Shown piece after piece: positions 15,924 through 23,398 of a stretch of DNA of 32,744 nucleotides (the first letter of the stretch is position 1; each line of letters starts with the position of its first letter). The notes under the pieces were generated by a model. That model worked only from the letters and a program-made list of their open reading frames with translations, ran no database searches and was not told where the DNA came from. This DNA comes from an uncultured Bacteroidales bacterium (GTDB lineage Bacteria > Bacteroidota > Bacteroidia > Bacteroidales > Paludibacteraceae), in NCBI GenBank assembly GCA_902799555.1, contig CADCBB010000028.1, positions 1-32,744 of the forward strand, in the 5' to 3' direction. A program made the position numbers and the translations under genes.

Positions 15924-17375
15924 TTAGAACAAATATCCCATCTTCACGTAGAAGTTCGCCCACTTGCCGTTATCCTGGCTATCGATCGGCATGCCCCAGT
16001 CGGCGGACAGCACGAAGTTCTCGTTCATACCGATCTTCAGGCCCAGACCCGCCGTCATATGCGGACGGTAGATATCCTTCACGTCGGTCGAGAAATAATC
16101 TTCGAACTTATCGCCGGTAGAAGCCACACTCACACGCAACGCGTCATAGTCCAGTTTATACGGCTGCGTGATCACACCCAGATCGAAGAACGGGTTCAGA
16201 CCCACGAAGAAATGCTGGCGACCGATATCAAAATTCACCACGCGGAAACGGAACTCTACGTTCGCAAACGCAAAGCCGTTCGCCAGAATACGGTTCGCCA
16301 TCATACCGCGCACCGAGTTTCCGCCGCCCAGTCCTTCGTAATAGACACGCTGAATAAAGAGCGTATTCATGTAGTTATTCATGTAGAAGGGCGACTTACC
16401 CGCAATATTGTTCTGCACGCCCAGTCGGTACGCAAACGTGATCCGGTCAATGCCGTTCTTATCCTTGTAGCACGGCACGTAGTGACGGAAGGTGAAGTTG
16501 AACTGCAAATGGTTATACCCTGCACTCGCCTGCTGACCGTACGCCGCATTGAACGCCGCCGAGTAGGTCAGGAAAAAATCGGTGTAGATACCCTTGTTCG
16601 GGCCCTGCCGTTTGTCGCGCGTGTCGTAGGTAATACCGCCGCGAAGATAGGGGTGCCAACCGCCATTCGCCTCGTCGGCGCCGATCAAGCCCCATTTCTT
16701 GTACTTGTCGTATAGCAACTGCGCATTCGGATTCAGCGGCTTCTGGTGCGTCGCCGTCGGGTCGTACTCGTTCTTGCCGTTCAGCATCTTGATGTCGCAG
16801 TCGTCGATGATATACCCCAGCACACCCAGACCCGCATTCCATTTGAGGTCCTTGTAGATCGTACCCTCGATATCGCCGGCCACACGGATCAGGTCGCGTT
16901 TGTACTTGTAGAAAACACGCGTCTTGTACGCATCTACATTCATCTTCTCCGGCTTCTGATTCCAGTTATGCCAATCGTAGTTGTACTTCGCCTGATAGCC
17001 GTTAAAGCCGTAGAAATCGCACATCGCGTCGGGCAGATAGGTCGCATCCAGCGTCAGACGGTAACCCGGGATGAGGTATTTCGAGTCGTAGTTGAGACGG
17101 AAGATACCATGGTGCTTGGTCGTGTAGGCACCCTCAAAATAGATCGAATGGATGTACTCCGGGTATTGCGAGCCGTCGCCGTAGTAATAGACGTTGGTCA
17201 GGATACCTCCCTGAAAACCATAGTCGGCGTCGTACGCAATCGACGGCAGGATACCGAAGTTCCAACCCGTCTTGATCTTGTTGCCCAGCGAATCAACCTC
17301 CTGCTTCTTCTCTTTCTTGGCCATCACAGCCAGCGGCATCAAAGCCGCCAAAATCAATATAATAGTCTTTTTCAT
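15924..17375 (-). CDS. Omp85/BamA-type outer-membrane barrel protein without POTRA domains
   Basis: The product is a 483-aa protein with a clear signal peptide (MKKTIILILAALMPLAVMA), a short charged linker, and then alternating aromatic/polar beta strands to the C-terminal phenylalanine (KMGYLF). The segment GLGGGNSVRGMMANRI resembles the conserved GxxxVRG region of the bacterial surface antigen (Omp85) barrel, and VLSADWGMPIDSQDNG is barrel-like. No POTRA repeats precede the barrel, so it is not BamA itself. Its cargo or role is unknown. I chose the ATG at 17375 because it starts a good signal peptide; another ATG lies three codons upstream. It follows the DUF819 gene by 24 bases of TCGTCATT/ACGTCATT repeats, probably in one operon with the acyltransferase. 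Confidence 0.8.
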   Translation of the reverse strand: MKKTIILILAALMPLAVMAKKEKKQEVDSLGNKIKTGWNFGILPSIAYDADYGFQGGILTNVYYYGDGSQYPEYIHSIYFEGAYTTKHHGIFRLNYDSKYLIPGYRLTLDATYLPDAMCDFYGFNGYQAKYNYDWHNWNQKPEKMNVDAYKTRVFYKYKRDLIRVAGDIEGTIYKDLKWNAGLGVLGYIIDDCDIKMLNGKNEYDPTATHQKPLNPNAQLLYDKYKKWGLIGADEANGGWHPYLRGGITYDTRDKRQGPNKGIYTDFFLTYSAAFNAAYGQQASAGYNHLQFNFTFRHYVPCYKDKNGIDRITFAYRLGVQNNIAGKSPFYMNNYMNTLFIQRVYYEGLGGGNSVRGMMANRILANGFAFANVEFRFRVVNFDIGRQHFFVGLNPFFDLGVITQPYKLDYDALRVSVASTGDKFEDYFSTDVKDIYRPHMTAGLGLKIGMNENFVLSADWGMPIDSQDNGKWANFYVKMGYLF

Positions 17376-17402
17376 ATTCGTCATTTCGTCATTACGTCAT
17401 TA
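17376..17402. repeat. Short direct repeats between barrel and DUF819 genes
   Basis: Three near-identical copies of CGTCATT(T/A) in tandem fill the gap. No promoter is visible in it. Confidence 0.65.
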
Positions 17403-18578
17403 CGATAAAATTGCATAAATAATAACGCCTAAGTAGTTTCCGATTGCATAGCCGATCAGGCCGATCACGAGGCCGGACAGCAGCACTTTCTTATTCCCCA
17501 TCGCGCCAATCACCGGCGGTACGAAAGGCGGCGAACAGAGGAGCGCAACCTGACTCACCGTGAATAGATCGCCCGAACATTTCGAAATGCGGCAAACCAG
17601 CAGGTGAATCAACGCGCCTACCACGATCACGTACAGCACAAACGCGCCGATCATAATACTGCTCATATTCACACTGTGGATATCGAAGAGCGATGCCACA
17701 ATCACGGAGAAGAGCAGAATCAGCACCATCCCCATCTCGAAGGTGTGCGGCAACTCGCGGATCTTCTTGAAGAAGGACGCAATGATCGACAGCGTTGTGA
17801 TCGTCAATATCACCACCAGTTCGTTCAGCTTACCCGTGATCAGCAGGGCCAGACCCGCGCCAATCGCCAAAAACAGCACGCTCAGACAGAAGGCGATAAA
17901 CATGCCCGGCCTGTTCTTTTTCTGCATCAGACTCTTGTAATCTTCAATGTCCTTGGTCAGCTGCTCCGAGTCCGCCTGACGGAATTTCGTCGACAGGTCG
18001 TCCGCGTACGGCAGGATCTTACGGAATACCTTGAATCCGCCGCCAATGATGAAGAAGATATAGGGCGTGGTCAGCACCATCTCGAAGGCCAGCACGACGG
18101 CCATCGTCGTCGGCGTCACGCCCAAGGACGCACCTAAAGCATTGAAATTCATCGTGCCGCCGGTATAGATACCCGTCATAATAGCGACCACTTTCTCGAA
18201 CTCCGGAATACCCTGATTGCGGAAGATGAAGTATCCTGTTACCAAGGCCGTCAGCACGCCAACGATGCCGCCGATCAGGCTGAACAAGGTCTTGGGCAGC
18301 ACCTTGGTCCATAATTTAAAATCGCAGTTGAAAAGCATTAAGGGAATCGCCAGCGGCACCGCAATCGACATAATCGTGGACTGGATCTTGGTGAACGAAG
18401 CGGCCACTTCGGCGTCCGCACTGAAATCGACCAGACCCGTCAGCGCCATCACAATACCGATGATATAGGCGCTCACCACCGTGCCTAACTTGCGGAATGT
18501 GGTCCATTTCTCAAAACAATACATAATCACAATCGGCGATAACAGATAGATCGCCAACACGATGTACATTCTCGTCAT
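17400..18578 (-). CDS. DUF819 family integral membrane protein
   Basis: This 392-aa protein has about ten hydrophobic segments and matches the DUF819 (YjcL-like) family: MYIVLAIYLLSPIVIMYCFE at the N-terminus, NCDFKLWTKVLPKTLFSL, and GTMNFNALGASLGVT in the middle. The family is transporter-like and its substrate is not established. It overlaps the acyltransferase stop by four bases (ATGA at 18578-18575), indicating translational coupling. Confidence 0.88.
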   Translation of the reverse strand: MTRMYIVLAIYLLSPIVIMYCFEKWTTFRKLGTVVSAYIIGIVMALTGLVDFSADAEVAASFTKIQSTIMSIAVPLAIPLMLFNCDFKLWTKVLPKTLFSLIGGIVGVLTALVTGYFIFRNQGIPEFEKVVAIMTGIYTGGTMNFNALGASLGVTPTTMAVVLAFEMVLTTPYIFFIIGGGFKVFRKILPYADDLSTKFRQADSEQLTKDIEDYKSLMQKKNRPGMFIAFCLSVLFLAIGAGLALLITGKLNELVVILTITTLSIIASFFKKIRELPHTFEMGMVLILLFSVIVASLFDIHSVNMSSIMIGAFVLYVIVVGALIHLLVCRISKCSGDLFTVSQVALLCSPPFVPPVIGAMGNKKVLLSGLVIGLIGYAIGNYLGVIIYAILS

Positions 18579-19555
18579 ATCTTTCTACATTGGTATAAAT
18601 ATTCGCAAATAAACAGCCAGAACGGCAGCAACAGGAAGAGTGTGAGCAGCATCTTGATCCAGCTCCAAACGAATAGAATCGCGATCTGGAAAGTCGGGTC
18701 TTGCACCTTCGTCTTCATAATCTGCGGCACGAGCCACAGCGGCATCGTCACTATCCCGCACACGATCGCCAACGGACTGAGCAACACCAGCAGCACCCAG
18801 CGGAGAATTTTTATCCCTAATCGCTCATCCCTAATCCCTAATCGAGAATTGAGATTCTTCCAATTCTCCTCGTACTCCTCATCGTCCGCCACGCAAGGGA
18901 ACAAGCCCTGCATCTTCGTCGACAGCTCCTCGCGCATGGCGTTGATCAACTGCGGTTCGGTCAGATCACCTCGGCTCGCCGCAAAAGCCCGCACATCGAT
19001 CGGTTTACCGATCTTCACGGTCAACTCGCCCCAGTAATGATACCAGTCGCTATAGTCGAGCCCAATCGGCACGATATAGAGCGGTCGGTCGTTGTCCTCC
19101 CCCTCAATCGCCCGCAAGGCGATATGGAAGATCCCCTTCTGCAGCGGCAGCAAGGCATGCTTGCGGCGATGCCTACCCTCCGGCAGAATACAGAACGGCA
19201 CACCGGCATGCAGCACCTCTACGGCGCGATCCATCGTCTCATCGTTCTTCCGCACCTGGTCCAGGCCGTCCCGAACGCGGTTGATCGGCATTATCTTGAG
19301 CCAGTTCAGGATCCGCGCGATCCTCGGCTTCTTGAAGATATCCGCCCGCGCTACAAACACCTTCGGCTGCCGGTCGATCGCCAGCACAGCCAAGGCGTCC
19401 ATCAAGCCGTTCGTATGGTTTGGCGCATAGATGATAGAACCGTCAGAAGGGATGTTCTCCATCCCCTCATACGTACAACGACGGTACGAATGGCGGAAAT
19501 ACCAATCTACCGTCGGCCTCAAAAACGTGTACCAGAAATCTGCGTCCTGTATCAT
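18575..19555 (-). CDS. 1-acyl-glycerol-3-phosphate acyltransferase-like protein (PlsC family)
   Basis: The 326-aa protein has the PlsC acyltransferase motifs: APNHTNGLMDAL (residues 44-55), which has the NHxNxLMDA form common in Bacteroidota homologues, INRVRDG near residue 95, and LPEGRHRRKHALLPLQKG near residue 135. Two hydrophobic segments lie in the C-terminal third, so it is a membrane enzyme adding acyl chains to a lysolipid. The frame is open to 19621, but a promoter at 19576-19607 shows that the ATG at 19555 (MIQDADFWY) is the start. At about 18812-18850 repeats of GATTAGGGA encode NSRLGIRDERLGIK, a likely repeat expansion in a linker. Confidence 0.88.
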   Translation of the reverse strand: MIQDADFWYTFLRPTVDWYFRHSYRRCTYEGMENIPSDGSIIYAPNHTNGLMDALAVLAIDRQPKVFVARADIFKKPRIARILNWLKIMPINRVRDGLDQVRKNDETMDRAVEVLHAGVPFCILPEGRHRRKHALLPLQKGIFHIALRAIEGEDNDRPLYIVPIGLDYSDWYHYWGELTVKIGKPIDVRAFAASRGDLTEPQLINAMREELSTKMQGLFPCVADDEEYEENWKNLNSRLGIRDERLGIKILRWVLLVLLSPLAIVCGIVTMPLWLVPQIMKTKVQDPTFQIAILFVWSWIKMLLTLFLLLPFWLFICEYLYQCRKI

Positions 19556-19575
19556 CTGCTTAAAAAAATCGGGTG

Positions 19576-19607
19576 CAAAGGTACTACAAATATTTGAAAT
19601 ATGCAAA
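19576..19607 (-). promoter_or_regulatory. Promoter of the acyltransferase-DUF819-barrel operon
   Basis: On the minus strand TTTG (19607-19604), 20 bases, then TACCTTTG (19583-19576). It points away from the MORN gene promoter. Confidence 0.8.
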
Positions 19608-19643
19608 TATTTTTGGAACATTTAGGTCTTTTGGGACAAAAAA

Positions 19644-19675
19644 CTTGCGTATTTAAAAAAAATGTTGTATCTTTG
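19644..19675 (+). promoter_or_regulatory. Promoter of the MORN-repeat gene
   Basis: CTTG at 19644-19647, a 20-base spacer and TATCTTTG at 19668-19675; the ATG at 19700 is 25 bases downstream. This rules out the longer frame starting at 19601. Confidence 0.78.
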
Positions 19676-19699
19676 CCCTCGAAAAAATTTTTTGGCACC

Positions 19700-20977
19700 A
19701 TGGAAGCAAAACCAGTTTATCGCGGAGGATGGCAATTCGCCGACGTAATCCGCCATGAACTCGAAGGTCCGATCGGTGAAGGCCAAGTGACCTACCCCAA
19801 CGGCGATTTCTTCAAAGGTTGGTTCAACCTTAGTTATCAGAGTATCCATAACAAAGCCTATACGGCCCACGGTCGGTACACCTTTGCCGACGGTGCCTAT
19901 ATCGACGAGGCATGGATCGAGACCGGCACCAACAACTCGCCTTTCCCGCTCAAGGGTGTCTTCCGCGTCCATCATCCCGACGGCACGCAGTCGGTCGCGA
20001 TGTTCTACGGCGCCAAGAGCGGTGTTGAACTTTTCCTCACGCCCCAACCCACTTTCAAACTCTGGTACCAAGGCGAAGAACAGACGCCGGCCAAACCTCT
20101 CGAACTGGTGCGTTACGAACTGGACGAGTCCCGCGGTGACGAACTGCTCAAACTGACCGTCGTCCTAAAGGACGAAGACGGCGAATGGCAGATCATTCAG
20201 CAGGGCGGAAAGATCGAGACAAACAGTTACGATAATAGCATCTACGCGCCCTATATCGAATCCGTCGTCTATGCGCCGAACGGCGACTCCCGCGATTATA
20301 ATTACGGCGCTGTGCCCAAGGGGCTGCTGCCCTACGACGGGTACTCCGTTTTCCATAATGCCCAAACGGCGCAATGCCGCGACGAACGATGGGAGAACGG
20401 CGCGTGTATCGAGGCCAAAGAATGGGTGCGGGACCTGCGCGCCTCGACCTACGTACGCCTACCCCATCCCCTCGGTTATGACGAGACGATGGACGCGTTC
20501 GTCTGGACCGACGGACATATCCAATACAAAGGTCGTGAGTTCATCTACAACGGCGAGATAGCGGATAATAGACCCGAAGGACAGGGTGTGCTCGTCGGCG
20601 ATGCCTACCATGATAACGCGCGTTATGAGGGCCTTTTCCATAATGGCTGCCTCGTGCCCGAAGAGTTGTTCGATGGCGAGATACATATCCATCTCAAGGC
20701 CGGCCATAAACACTGGTCCATCTCCGGCAGCAGGGACTGGGAATATACGGAAGAGGACCGCATTGCCAAACTCGGCAAACTGGACGTGCGGGGCTTCTGG
20801 AACTACGAGATCGTACGGATCACCAAAGACCTCATCGTGATCTCGTTCTACGAACGCAAGTACTACCTCACGCCCGCCCAACCCGTCCATATGTACACCG
20901 AGATCGAAGGCCACGAGTACAGCGACGGCTGCGTCTATGACGGCGACGATTACACCCTCGATATCACATGGTTATAA
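19700..20977 (+). CDS. MORN-repeat-like protein of unknown function
   Basis: This 425-aa protein has no signal peptide. It contains several MORN-like units: GEGQVTYPNGDFFKGWF (about residue 26), HGRYTFADGAYIDEAW (about 54), GVFRVHHPDGTQSVAMFY (about 85), and RPEGQGVLVGDAYHDNARYEG (about 295). MORN repeats are beta-hairpin arrays used in membrane association or scaffolding. Between and after them lie segments with no known match to me. It has its own promoter and a strong terminator, so it is monocistronic. The start follows from the promoter position. Confidence 0.8.
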   Translation: MEAKPVYRGGWQFADVIRHELEGPIGEGQVTYPNGDFFKGWFNLSYQSIHNKAYTAHGRYTFADGAYIDEAWIETGTNNSPFPLKGVFRVHHPDGTQSVAMFYGAKSGVELFLTPQPTFKLWYQGEEQTPAKPLELVRYELDESRGDELLKLTVVLKDEDGEWQIIQQGGKIETNSYDNSIYAPYIESVVYAPNGDSRDYNYGAVPKGLLPYDGYSVFHNAQTAQCRDERWENGACIEAKEWVRDLRASTYVRLPHPLGYDETMDAFVWTDGHIQYKGREFIYNGEIADNRPEGQGVLVGDAYHDNARYEGLFHNGCLVPEELFDGEIHIHLKAGHKHWSISGSRDWEYTEEDRIAKLGKLDVRGFWNYEIVRITKDLIVISFYERKYYLTPAQPVHMYTEIEGHEYSDGCVYDGDDYTLDITWL

Positions 20978-20982
20978 ACATA

Positions 20983-21012
20983 GAAAAAGCGGCTCACACG
21001 AGTCGCTTTTTC
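20983..21012. terminator. Bidirectional terminator between the MORN gene and the island
   Basis: A 12-bp stem with one mismatch (GAAAAAGCGGCT against AGTCGCTTTTTC) with A and T runs on its flanks. It can end the MORN transcript on the plus strand and the island transcript on the minus strand. Confidence 0.85.
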
Positions 21013-21032
21013 CTTGACAGGGTGAGGACGGG

Positions 21033-21416
21033 TTAGTTGCCGTGCTCTTGGTCGTAGGCTTGTCCTTCGACCATCCAGTACCAAGCCTTGAGGGTCTTCT
21101 TGCCGCCGGCGAGGTTCTTCTGCGCCATGAACGCAGCTTCATCCTCGGTGACTTTCATCAAGTCCGCTTTACGGACCTTGATCGCAGCGGCAACTGCTGT
21201 GAAGCGTGCGCGAACTGCGAGCTCCTTGCTAGTCGGCTGCGTACTGCGCTCCACTTTTCTACGGAGGTAGAGGCGGTTGCAGTCTTTCGACTCGGTTGCT
21301 GCTACGCGGTGGGTACCGAGGAGCATTTTTTCGCAGGAGTGTTGACCGCTCTTGCTCGGTTTCGACAATGCGCCGGATACGGAGTCAATACCGGCACTCC
21401 AATTTACTTTTGCCAT
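21033..21416 (-). CDS. Conserved small island protein, intact paralogue
   Basis: This 127-aa basic protein (MAKVNWSAGIDSVSGALSKP) has no recognised domain. It has a conserved-looking N-terminal block ending in EKMLLGTHR, a middle block CNRLYLRRK, and a C-terminal block AAFMAQKNLAGGKKTLKAWYW. Its upstream neighbour is a broken copy with the same three landmarks. I recall similar uncharacterised proteins in Bacteroidales phage-like regions but cannot name a family. Nothing in the sequence suggests an enzyme; a DNA-binding or structural role is possible. It is the last gene of the island before the terminator. Confidence 0.75.
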   Translation of the reverse strand: MAKVNWSAGIDSVSGALSKPSKSGQHSCEKMLLGTHRVAATESKDCNRLYLRRKVERSTQPTSKELAVRARFTAVAAAIKVRKADLMKVTEDEAAFMAQKNLAGGKKTLKAWYWMVEGQAYDQEHGN

Positions 21417-21461
21417 AGTGAGTAAGTAATTAGATTATTAAACAATAAGGTTAACTGTTGA

Positions 21462-21799
21462 TCAGCCTTGGTTGGCTTGATCGTAGGCGGCGGCTTCCAA
21501 AGACCAGAGGTAGGACCGCATGGTCTTTTTGCCGTTAGCAAGATCCTTTTGTGCCTTGAAGGCTGCCTCGTCGGCTGCTTGCTTGGTGGGGTCGTTGAGT
21601 CGCGTGTTGACGGCTGCCGAAACAGCTGCAAACTTGGTGCGGATTCCGGTTTCCTTAGCCGTTACGGGCGTAGTGCGGGTTACGGACGGTGGGTAGCCAA
21701 CACCATCTTTTGGTCTGCCGCGTGCGGAGACTTCTTGTCGATTTTGTTGAGTGCACCGCTGACCGTTTCGAACATTGGTGCATAACTTGCCTTAGCCAT
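21462..21799 (-). pseudogene. Broken paralogue of the 127-aa island protein
   Basis: Reading the minus strand from the ATG at 21799 gives MAKASYAPMFETVSGALNK and reaches ATHR, then stops at a TAA after one more residue. Shifting frame at that point gives TRTTPVTAKETGIRTKFAAV, continuing through AAFKAQKDLANGKKTMRSYLW to a stop at 21462. Both halves align with the intact neighbour (EKMLLGTHR; AAFMAQKNLAGGKKTLKAWYW). About 18 codons corresponding to the CNRLYLRRK region are missing at the junction. A deletion of about 55 bases that also shifts frame explains it. An assembly error cannot be excluded from one sequence. Confidence 0.8.
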
Positions 21800-21854
21800 A
21801 ATAAGAAATTTTTAAAGAGTTAAACAAAATAATACCTTTCTAGGCGGAGGCCGC

Positions 21855-21876
21855 TCCTTCCAATTCAATGGAAGGA
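21855..21876 (-). terminator. Hairpin after the 35-aa gene, weak terminator candidate
   Basis: TCCTTCCA and TGGAAGGA form an 8-bp stem with a 6-base loop, 11 bases past the stop of the small gene. No T run follows on the minus strand, so it may instead stabilise or process the transcript. Confidence 0.4.
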
Positions 21877-21886
21877 CGCTCCGGGG

Positions 21887-21994
21887 TTAGTTTTTTCGGT
21901 GCTTCTCGATGTGATAGAAGCCAAGAGTTAGGATCTTGATGATGATCTCAAGGAGGACTTTGGTCCAAGATTGTTCTTCAGATTCGTTTTTCAT
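21887..21994 (-). CDS. Small 35-aa hydrophobic/amphipathic protein
   Basis: The frame reads MKNESEEQSWTKVLLEIIIK and ends GFYHIEKHRKN. It has a short charged N-terminus, one hydrophobic helix (VLLEIIIKILTLGF) and a basic tail. The start overlaps the end of the DUF5675 gene by 17 bases, which suggests coupled translation. Bacteroidales phage-like loci often carry a similar tiny protein next to a cell-wall enzyme (annotated as smalltalk protein); I note the resemblance in size and place but cannot confirm homology. Confidence 0.6.
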   Translation of the reverse strand: MKNESEEQSWTKVLLEIIIKILTLGFYHIEKHRKN

Positions 21995-22394
21995 TGCGGT
22001 AATAATTGATGTTGTTACAGATCTCGAGGCGGGTCTCGTCTGAGGCGGATTGCTCGGAAAGCCAGCGAGCGGTGAGGGATTGCTCCATGCTGGCGGAGAT
22101 AAGGATACAGCCTTTACTGTGCTCAGGTTGAGAGCCGCGGTGGAATCGTATGCCGGAACGTCCGGGTACTTGGATGAGTATAGGCAGTAGGCGTTTGAAA
22201 CGCGGTGACTGCGTGACTTGAACTTTGTAGATCAAGGCGGGAACGAGGTAGTCGGCGTTTTCGAGGGTGTCGCAGATGAAGTGCAGACGCTCCACGAGGA
22301 GGCCGGTACGCTTATTGATGTAGTGCGAGGTGCGATACAATTTACCATGAACGGATTTTCCGTCAGGCATATCGCGGATTAACTTATAGTACAT
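21978..22394 (-). CDS. DUF5675 family protein (phage lysis-associated type)
   Basis: The 138-aa product has the DUF5675 pattern: GKLYRTSHYINKRTG, FICDTLENADYLVPALIYKV, SPRFKRLLPILIQVPGRSGIRFHRGS, and EHSKGCILIS. Such domains often sit in phage lysis or tail modules and in proteins with YkuD-like or lysozyme-like neighbours; a catalytic activity is not established. The conserved IRFHRG and GCILIS elements, with their His and Cys, are present. It lies between a two-TM small protein upstream and a tiny hydrophobic protein downstream, which together resemble a lysis cassette. Confidence 0.78.
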   Translation of the reverse strand: MYYKLIRDMPDGKSVHGKLYRTSHYINKRTGLLVERLHFICDTLENADYLVPALIYKVQVTQSPRFKRLLPILIQVPGRSGIRFHRGSQPEHSKGCILISASMEQSLTARWLSEQSASDETRLEICNNINYYRNEKRI

Positions 22395-22459
22395 AAAACC
22401 ATTTACGATTTAATCATTTACGATGTACGATTTATTTAGCCATTGAGTCATTTAGCCAT
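22395..22459. repeat. Short direct repeats between island genes
   Basis: Repeated CATTTACGAT, ACGATTTA and AGCCATT units fill the gap. No promoter or terminator is visible. Confidence 0.55.
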
Positions 22460-22651
22460 TTATTGCTTGCGCTTGTAAACGTAGTCGATGCCGAACAGAG
22501 CACCTGCAAACGTCGCAGTCTCGCCGAAGGCGACGAGCAAAGTCTCGTGGATTTGTCCTTGCGGGTCGATAAAGACGCCGCAGAAGAGTAAGATGAGTCC
22601 GCCGATGGAAAGAACTGTGGCGGTGATGAGTTGCAGGTGATCTGATCGCAT
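22460..22651 (-). CDS. Small two-TM membrane protein, holin-like
   Basis: The 63-aa protein begins MRSDHLQLITATVLSIGGLI and has two hydrophobic helices (about residues 8-28 and 38-55) and a basic C-terminus (YVYKRKQ). Size and topology resemble small phage holins, and the next gene is the DUF5675 protein, but no holin family motif is recognised. I chose the ATG at 22651 over 22693 because a promoter-like pair at 22679-22711 precedes it. Confidence 0.65.
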   Translation of the reverse strand: MRSDHLQLITATVLSIGGLILLFCGVFIDPQGQIHETLLVAFGETATFAGALFGIDYVYKRKQ

Positions 22652-22678
22652 AGTCGTGTGAATTTTTAAAATCTGGTG

Positions 22679-22711
22679 CAAATATGCCCACAATTTTGGC
22701 GGTTTTGCAAA
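22679..22711 (-). promoter_or_regulatory. Promoter-like pair before the two-TM protein
   Basis: On the minus strand TTTG (22711-22708), a 21-base spacer and CATATTTG (22686-22679), one mismatch from TAnnTTTG. It would serve the two-TM, DUF5675 and 35-aa genes. Confidence 0.5.
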
Positions 22712-22738
22712 TTTTTTTCCAAAAAGTTTTCCAACTCA

Positions 22739-22882
22739 TCACCACGCGTAGCGTAGAAAGGCGGTGATATTGTCGTCAGTGACAGGTTGTCCGAAGCATT
22801 CGATCAGGATGAGCAGATGCTTGATTGGGATGACTTGTCCGGCTCTGCGATTGAGCCGATCGTGTATTTCGTGCGTGGTCAT
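22739..22882 (-). CDS. Small 47-aa protein, translationally coupled
   Basis: The frame starts MTTHEIHDRLNRRAGQVIPI and ends TAFLRYAW. Its ATG overlaps the stop of the upstream 145-aa gene as ATGA (22882-22879), the classic coupling arrangement, which is the main reason to call it real. It is predicted helical, has no transmembrane segment and matches no family I know. Confidence 0.6.
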   Translation of the reverse strand: MTTHEIHDRLNRRAGQVIPIKHLLILIECFGQPVTDDNITAFLRYAW

Positions 22883-23316
22883 GATGCTTGTTTTTTAGAG
22901 TTTTTACGACGTGATTGGCTCGGGTTTGGTACGGGTTTAGTGCGGGAATGGCTCGGTCTGGTCTCGCAAAAACGCCGATAGTAAGCGGACATGATTGCGG
23001 CTTGCAGTTTGGTGGGGGCCTTGATACCCGGTGACAGGAGTTTGTATAGTCTCAGGATACGATTGCGAATGGTGGTTCGCATGGCGAGTGCTTTCTCGAT
23101 GTCGGGGATCTGCTCTTGCAGGATCGTGACGCATTGGTCGACGATGGAGCGTTGGCGGAACTGAGCACGCTGCTTGCGGGTGGCGTTCTTTGGCAGGACG
23201 GGTTCTTCAGTGCGATACATGAAGGTGTGACCGTTCATGGTGCGATAGGTGATACGTCCGATAGAGCCGGAGAGGGATTGAATCGGTTGATTCTTTGCGA
23301 ATGTTATACGTGCCAT
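22879..23316 (-). CDS. Conserved basic island protein, 145 aa
   Basis: The N-terminus MARITFAKNQPIQSLSGSIG and the following ITYRTMNGHTFMYR look like a short beta-rich module. The middle (PVLPKNATRKQRAQFRQRSIVDQ) and the helix that follows are strongly basic, and the C-terminus is a basic tail (SRRKNSKKQ). I recall similar uncharacterised proteins in Bacteroidales phage-like loci but know no function. The charge suggests nucleic-acid binding. An 8-bp inverted repeat lies just upstream of the ATG. Confidence 0.72.
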   Translation of the reverse strand: MARITFAKNQPIQSLSGSIGRITYRTMNGHTFMYRTEEPVLPKNATRKQRAQFRQRSIVDQCVTILQEQIPDIEKALAMRTTIRNRILRLYKLLSPGIKAPTKLQAAIMSAYYRRFCETRPSHSRTKPVPNPSQSRRKNSKKQAS

Positions 23317-23325
23317 AATATATAG

Positions 23326-23398
23326 GTTTTTAATAAATTAAAAACGTTAAATAGTTAAATGGTTAAAATGGTTTTGATTGCATCAAAACGTTAAATTG
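23326..23398. repeat. AT-rich gap with two inverted repeats and direct repeats
   Basis: GTTTTTAA pairs with TTAAAAAC (23326-23345), and GTTTTGA pairs with TCAAAAC (23371-23389). The 12-mer AAAACGTTAAAT occurs twice (23341, 23385), with GTTAAAT-like units between. The second hairpin directly follows the winged-helix gene stop and may act as a terminator or an operator for the next gene. Confidence 0.5.
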
